A stretch of 64,000 nucleotides of DNA from Balaenoptera acutorostrata (lineage: Eukaryota; Chordata; Mammalia; Artiodactyla; Balaenopteridae), in the NCBI RefSeq assembly GCF_949987535.1, contig NC_080064.1:46457937-46521936 (forward strand), given 5' to 3'. Position 1 is the stretch's first letter. Every line of letters starts with the position of its first letter. Positions 30,708 to 64,000 of this stretch are shown here, one piece after another. The translations under genes were made by a program, and so were the position numbers. The notes under the pieces were generated by a model, which was not told the origin of the DNA, ran no database searches, and saw nothing but the letters and a program-made list of their open reading frames with translations.

Positions 30708-31924
30708 CTTACAGAAGCAGTGGCCACACAGCCATAGGGACATGAAGTGTTCAGACAGTAGGCACAGCGCCTGCAGCTGCAAGAGCCTGCTGGGGGTGGG
30801 GGTAGGGGAACCCATGCCTTTTTCCATGGTCCCCATGATTAAGGAAAAAACTAAAAATCACACAGCATTCACTGCCACCCCCATCCCCACCACTTCCCTT
30901 TCAGTAACAGCTAGATTATGCGTCCTTCCAGCCAAAGAAACTGGCTAGAATCTGGATTTTACAGAAAACCTTCATGCAGAGAAACTCAGCGTTCCGGAAG
31001 GGAGAGGCCTCTTCTTATACTTTCCACACACGCTGCCCCACCCCCGCCATATGCCAAGTTTGATTCCACCTGAAACCACCACCTGATGGGTGGTGACAAG
31101 ACTGGCTACAAGAAAGAGCTGGTCACTCAGCTCAACATGCTTGGAAGACTGCCCCTTTCTAGGCAAGAGATCACTGAAACAAAACACTAACCTGAGGCTG
31201 GTGTGATCCCCAGACCCTCCCTTCCGAGCCCCGGGTTCCGAGTGAGGTCTGTGAAGGGCAGGATTTTGGTTTGTAGGACTGAGGATAACAGAAGCTGCTG
31301 GCATCTCTGGCCACACTCCCAGGGGCCCAGGGACGGAGGCCCCACTGGTGAAAGGACGGGGCCTTATCTGTTGGGCTAATCTAGCTCAGGCTCACCATTC
31401 CTCTACAGCAAGTAGGATCATCAGTTTAGCGCCGAGCGGGAAGCCCACGGGCCCACTAGGAGAGCTAATGCCAGTATTCACGTGCTTTGCATACAAGCGA
31501 AAAAATGAGGTTTCTTATTTTTTTTCTTATGCCCCCTCCAGAGGCCAAATGGGGAAGAGTGGTTCCTCTGCCTTCTGAGTGCCCTGAATGCGCCCAGAAC
31601 TCCCAGGACCACGCCAAGAGACTACAGCGTGCCAAGCCCAGGGCAGGATGAGTGAGCCTCGGCAGCCAAAGCATGGCTCTGGGAGGATTCTGGCAACCTG
31701 TGGTGACAAGACTGACACTTCCTTGCAGGCCACGGATGCGCCTTTCTGAAAAGATGAGAGCTGGCCTTGGGCTGAAGGAAGGACCTTAAATGGCAGACAA
31801 CCCCCAGGCGTCCACTTAGATCATTTGTTTTTTCCTCTGACTATCCACACAAGAGGCTTTTCATGGGGTTTGCAGTCATGGTGTTTAAGACAGCTCTGCA
31901 CTTCTAAAGCAGAAGGGCCTCAGG

Positions 31925-32050
31925 TGGTCTTGTGTGTGCTGATGTGACAGATGAGGAAACTACAGCTCAGAGGGACAAATGACTTGCCCACGGGTGCAGA
32001 GCTCGTGAAGAATACAGCAAGGACAAACCCAGGCCTCCTGGCTCCTGGTG
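31925..32050 (-). repeat. MIR remnant in DHCR24 3' UTR
   Basis: cagatgaggaaactacagctcagag and tgacttgcccacgggtg are the reverse-complemented MIR core. Confidence 0.65.
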
Positions 32051-33059
32051 CAGTGCTCTCTCTCTCTCTCCCCCAAAATGTCACTGCCTGGCACAGTTCA
32101 CTCAATTCCAGCTTCCCTTACACAATTCCCTCTCAGATTCTGGGTTTTCAGCTGAGGCTGGGCAGTTCTTAAGACGGAGCTGCATGAACAACCAAGCTTT
32201 ACTAGGTGGGCAGGGACCTGGGAAGGTTTCCTTCCCTCTGGAACGGAAATGGAGCTAACTTTTCTCTGAGCTTAGGATTTGTAAGGCACTAAAATTAACT
32301 ACAGTTGGAGGCGGGGGGAGAAAGAAAAAAAGGGGGGGATGAGTCGTTGGAGAAATCAAGTTGATGCTGTTTTCTTTCAGCCCCGCAGTGAGGAACCCCA
32401 CGAAACCGAGGGACGGCTGCTCCATTGTCCTGCTGGGCGTGGTCCCACCCCCCAACTCCCACCCCTACTGCAGAGCAGAGGACACAGCCCCACCATGACA
32501 AAGCGGGTTCTGGGAACAAGAGCCATGGAGGGTGGAGAGCCAAGAACGAGCCCAGATCCTCTGGATTCAATTCAGAGCAGAAACCACTCACCCAGCCTGG
32601 GCAGGTGTCCCAGGCCTGGGCCCGGCCAGGATTCAACCCTGAAGTGTCTTCTCCAAGGACACAGTCCCCTCTGAGCGGACTTGGGCAACGGCTGCAGTGG
32701 GCCTGCAAGCCTGAGCGTGAAGGAGGAAGGGGCAAGGCGCCACCGAGCACGGCAGGGAGAACTTTGGAATCAGACCTGGCTTTGGCACAGCACATCTTGG
32801 GCCCACCCGCCCGCCCCATCTGTTGCCCTCCCAAGACCCCAGGGATGGAGAGGAACCTTCCTTCCTTCCCTTCGCGAGGAGGTCTTGCAGCTGACAAGCG
32901 ACGGCAGGGCAACTCGAGGACACCCCCTTCAGCCAAACCCGAGCCCAGGTGACCTAACATGGAGCCTTCCCAGACTCCACCACTGAATCCAAAGCACTTT
33001 AGTCCGACGTGATGCTGAGTGGGAAGCCGTGCTGACAGCAGCTGCCACTTCTCCAGCAC

Positions 33060-33260
33060 CTCTGCTGCGACAGGCGCTTGACTTAGATGACAACAGCAGG
33101 CAGATAGCATTACCCGCTTTCAACAGATGAGGAGCAGGGCTCAGAGTGGCTGAGTGACTCACTCAGAGTCACACAGCTAAATGAGTGGCAGAACTGGGAA
33201 CTAGACTCGGGTTTGTCTGACTCCAAATCTCATGTCCTTTCCACTCTACTTGGCTGCCCC
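33060..33260 (-). repeat. MIR remnant in DHCR24 3' UTR
   Basis: cagatgaggagcagggctcagag and gagtcacacagctaaatgag form a clear reverse MIR about 170-370 bases beyond the stop codon. Confidence 0.75.
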
Positions 33261-33430
33261 TGAAATCTGGGAGCAAGCTGTCGGGGCCATCTGGGTGGGG
33301 TTTCTGGAGGGGTTTCTTTCTGAAAGTGTGGATCTGGCAGAGCAGCCAAGCTTGAGTGAAGGGAAGATGCCTTCTGGCCCTGGGGACAGGGTCCGCCCTC
33401 GCGTCCGCCTCCTTCCGGGTGGGCTCCGGC

Positions 33431-61639
<28,209 letters not shown>

Positions 61640-62168
61640 GCATTCCCTTCCTGCTGATGGGCAAGGGCAGGGAGGTGGATATCTGTTGCTGTGACCATGT
61701 CCTCTTCATCTGCTTGTAACACTCCCATCTTCCTTTGGTCCAGGTGAAGCTGATTCCCCTCCTGCCCCAGGAGGTGGGCACATGATTGAGGTCTGATTCT
61801 ATCCTCCTGGCCACAGTGACTGGTTCAGGGACAGGCCTATGATCCAAGTGAAGCCAGTTAAGACCGATCCTGGGAGAGGCCCTCTCACTTCACTTGGGTT
61901 GCTAGGCTGGTTGGATATAAGCCAGAAACTGCTGGGGCCTCCACAGGGAGACGGCCTCCCTGAGAGTAAAGTCAACTCAGAGGAAAGCAGAGCCAAGAGA
62001 TGGCAGCTGGAGACGAATCCTGGATCCAGTGATGTCTGAGCCACTTTTACTCCTGGACTTTTCAAGACCTGGGTCAACGAAGTCCCTTTTTGCTCAAGGC
62101 AGTTGGAGTTGATTTTCTTTCACTTGCAACCAAGAGTCCTTGGAAGAAGCTGGATTGAAGCTGGTCAG
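61640..62168 (+). mobile_element. Old MaLR/LTR-like repeat (tentative)
   Basis: aagtgaagccagttaagacc, gaaagcagagccaagagatgg and tcacttgcaaccaagagtcc resemble an old LTR family in order; the name is uncertain. Confidence 0.5.
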
Positions 62169-62690
62169 GCAAACAGTTCGGCGTGGGGAAGAACTGTTCT
62201 GCGATAGGAGAGGCCAGGGTCCCACGTGAAGCAGAGGTGTTTGCGCAGAGAGGTGTTACTGAGGAAGGGATTCCTGTGAGTAGGGGGTAAAGGGATGACC
62301 AGGCAGACCTTGCCCCTGCCTGACTCTGCAGACCCAGGACTTAATACAAGATCAGAGGTGTGGAGGATGGATTGGGAGAGCTGCATGCAGCCTGGAATGG
62401 GAAGGGGGGCATGAAGTGAATGTGGAGACCATCAAGCCTGAAACACTGAATGCGGAGGCCATCACGCCTGAAACATTGGTTGGGTTGGATCGTGACCAGA
62501 GCCAACCAAGATTTCGGGCAGGGAGGCAATCCTGTGGAGTGTTGCCCTTATGACTAAGGGCAGGCCAACGAGAGGTGGGGAGGGCCCAGGGAACGGGCAA
62601 CTGGTCAGGTAGCTATTATCACATTCCAGGTGTGAGGCAACGGAACCAGACCTCCAGGGTGGAATGAAATGGGTTGGGAAAGAAGAAATG
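62169..62690. other. DHCR24 intron 1, no feature recognised
   Basis: Unique-looking, including a short direct repeat at 62,430-62,480 (gaggccatcacgcctgaaac and atcaagcctgaaacactgaatg). Confidence 0.4.
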
Positions 62691-62822
62691 TCACAGTTCA
62701 GGCTCTGAAATCAAGCTGACCTGAGTTCCAGACCCATTTACTAGCTATATCATCTTGGGAACATGACTTACAGTTTGAACCTCAATATCTCCCACCTGTA
62801 GAACAGGTACAAGACTTACCAG
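62691..62822 (+). repeat. MIR remnant, left half, split by a retrocopy
   Basis: tttactagctatatcatcttggg and ctcaatatctcccacctgtagaa are MIR core; the other half resumes at 63,879 (gttgctgtgaggatgagaaa). Confidence 0.8.
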
Positions 62823-63866
62823 GGTGGTCCTTTTCCGGTAAGCTGCCTGAGGTGACCTCTAAAAATGATTCGGTATTCACTTGACCCAGAAAACCCCACA
62901 AAATCATGCAAATCAAGAGGTTCGAATTTTCGTGTTCACTTTAAGAACACTGGTGAAACTGTCCAGGCCGTTAAGGGTATGCATATCCGAAAAGCCACCA
63001 AGTATGTGAAGGACGTCACTTTACAGAAGCAATGTGTGCCATTCCGTTGTTACAATGGTGGAGCTGGTAGGTGTGCCCAGGCCGAACAGTGGGGCTGGAC
63101 GCAGGGTCAGTGGCCCAAAAAGAGTGCTGAATTTTGACAGCACATGCTCAAAAATGCAGAGAGTAATGCTGAACTTAAGGGCTTAGATGCAGATTCTCTG
63201 GTCATTGGGCACATCCAAGTGAATAAAGCCCCCAAGATACGGCACAGGCCTTAACAGAGCTCACGGTCAGATCAACCCATACATGAGCTCTCCCTGCCAC
63301 ACTGAGATGATCTTTACTGAAAAAGAGCAGATTGTTACTAAACCAGAAGAGGAGGTTGCACGGAAGAAAAAGATATTCCAGAAGAAACTGAAGAAATAAA
63401 AACTTATGGCCTACGGGACTTCCCTGGTGGCACAGTGGTTAAGAATTCGCCTGCCATTGCAGGGTACACGGGTTCAAGCCCTGGTCCGGGAAGATCCCAC
63501 ATGCCGCGGAGCAACTAAGCCCATGCGCCACAACTACTGAGCCTGCGCTTTAGAGCCTGTGAGCCACAACTACTGAGCCCACGCACCACAACTACTGAGC
63601 CCATGTGCCACAACAATTGAAGCCCGCGCGCCTAGAGCCTGTGCTCCACAACAAGAGAAGCCACCACAATGAGAAGCCCACGCACAGCAACAAAGAGTAG
63701 CCTCCGCACGCCGCAACTAGAGAAAAGCCTGCGCGCAGCAATGAAGACTCAATGCAGCCAAAAATTAATTAATTAATTAAACAAAATAAAACAACAACAA
63801 AAAAACTTGTGGCCTGGGAATAAATGCCACACAAAAAAAGTGCAAATAAAAGTCAAAAAAAAAAAA
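62823..63866 (+). pseudogene. RPL17P: RPL17 processed pseudogene, split by a SINE
   Basis: An intronless copy of ribosomal protein L17 mRNA: leader with ccttttccgg, ATG at 62,865, [56 protein letters not shown], then TGA at about 63,135 caused by a small deletion. The rest continues out of frame ([16 protein letters not shown]) to gaagaaactgaagaaataa at about 63,400, then a 3' UTR and A-tail ending at about 63,866. The near-exact duplications aagacttaccag (62,811) and aagacctaccag (63,867) bracket it. A SINE occupies 63,415-63,800. It cannot make L17. Confidence 0.95.
63415..63800 (+). mobile_element. CHR-type SINE with expanded interior, in the RPL17 pseudogene tail
   Basis: Head gggacttccctggtggcaca. 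The duplication aaaacttatggcc / aaaacttgtggcc comes from the RPL17 3' UTR. The middle has about four tandem copies of a roughly 20-base ccacaactactgagcc unit, making this copy (about 386 bp) longer than the others. Confidence 0.92.
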
Positions 63867-63878
63867 AAGACCTACCAG

Positions 63879-64000
63879 TGTTGCTGTGAGGATGAGAAAT
63901 AATGGCATGGGGTGTGGCACAGGGCAGGTCCTCAGCAGCGGGCCAGCCTGCCCGTTGTCTTCCTGTCCCTAGTGAGCCCTTTGGTTTAGCTTAGGTTCCT
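63879..64000 (+). repeat. MIR remnant, right half, then intron 1
   Basis: gttgctgtgaggatgagaaataatg continues the MIR broken at 62,822. The window ends inside DHCR24 intron 1 (or just before exon 1). Confidence 0.7.

Larger units (their letters stand above)
30685..33430 (-). other. DHCR24: DHCR24 3' untranslated region
   Basis: About 2.7 kb lies between the DHCR24 stop and the poly(A) signal at 30,702-30,707. That fits the long 3' UTR known for this gene in mammals. Old MIR pieces lie inside it at about 31,925-32,050 and 33,060-33,260. Frames on both strands across it are non-coding. The end position is inferred from the signal. Confidence 0.75.

Noticed and set aside
32295..33110. A 271-residue minus-strand frame in the DHCR24 3' UTR
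   Set aside because: It lies after the DHCR24 stop codon, overlaps a MIR, and matches no protein I know.

Overview
This window is mammalian nuclear DNA, most likely from a whale or dolphin. The evidence is two spliced vertebrate genes, CpG-poor intron sequence packed with L1, L2, MIR, MaLR and DNA-transposon relics, and many tRNA-derived SINEs of the cetacean/hippo CHR type (heads reading ggcttccctggtggcgcagt or gacttccctggcggtccagt). I saw no bovine BovB or Bov-tA elements, which argues against a ruminant. Nothing here is bacterial and there are no operons; most open reading frames are chance frames in introns and repeats.

Region 1 (1-20,060) carries a plus-strand gene that I identify as CIMAP2 (formerly LEXM/C1orf177), a protein with sperm-tail PG-rich motifs linked to ciliary/flagellar microtubules. 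Six coding exons can be defined to the base with matching splice phases: 1586-1635, 2529-2616, 3072-3236, 3441-3545, 10558-10691 and 19985-20057. The central exons that I recall from the human protein could not be found in the 7 kb between 3545 and 10558. The flanking exons still join in frame. A processed CHMP4B pseudogene with an exact target-site duplication sits in that same intron.

Region 2 (20,060-30,690) is the gap between two convergent genes. It is filled by a nearly complete but dead minus-strand L1 (21,289-26,745) interrupted by a SINE, plus a truncated L1 3' end, an old MaLR LTR remnant and another SINE.

Region 3 (30,690-64,000) is the minus-strand gene DHCR24 (delta24-sterol reductase, the desmosterol-to-cholesterol step). 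Exons 2-9 are present, encoding residues 78-516 of a 516-residue protein, with a 2.7 kb 3' UTR ending at an AATAAA signal. Exon 1 and the promoter lie beyond the right edge. Its introns hold nested repeats, including a mariner-type element split by a tiny L1 tail, a locally duplicated 150 bp block in intron 6, L1 debris across intron 2, and an RPL17 processed pseudogene in intron 1 that is itself split by a SINE. The order CIMAP2 then DHCR24 in convergent orientation matches human chromosome 1p32.3.

I found no new biological system. The observations most worth checking are the shortened CIMAP2, the nested retroposition events, a possible SINE 3' transduction, and an AT-rich palindrome cluster in CIMAP2 intron 1.
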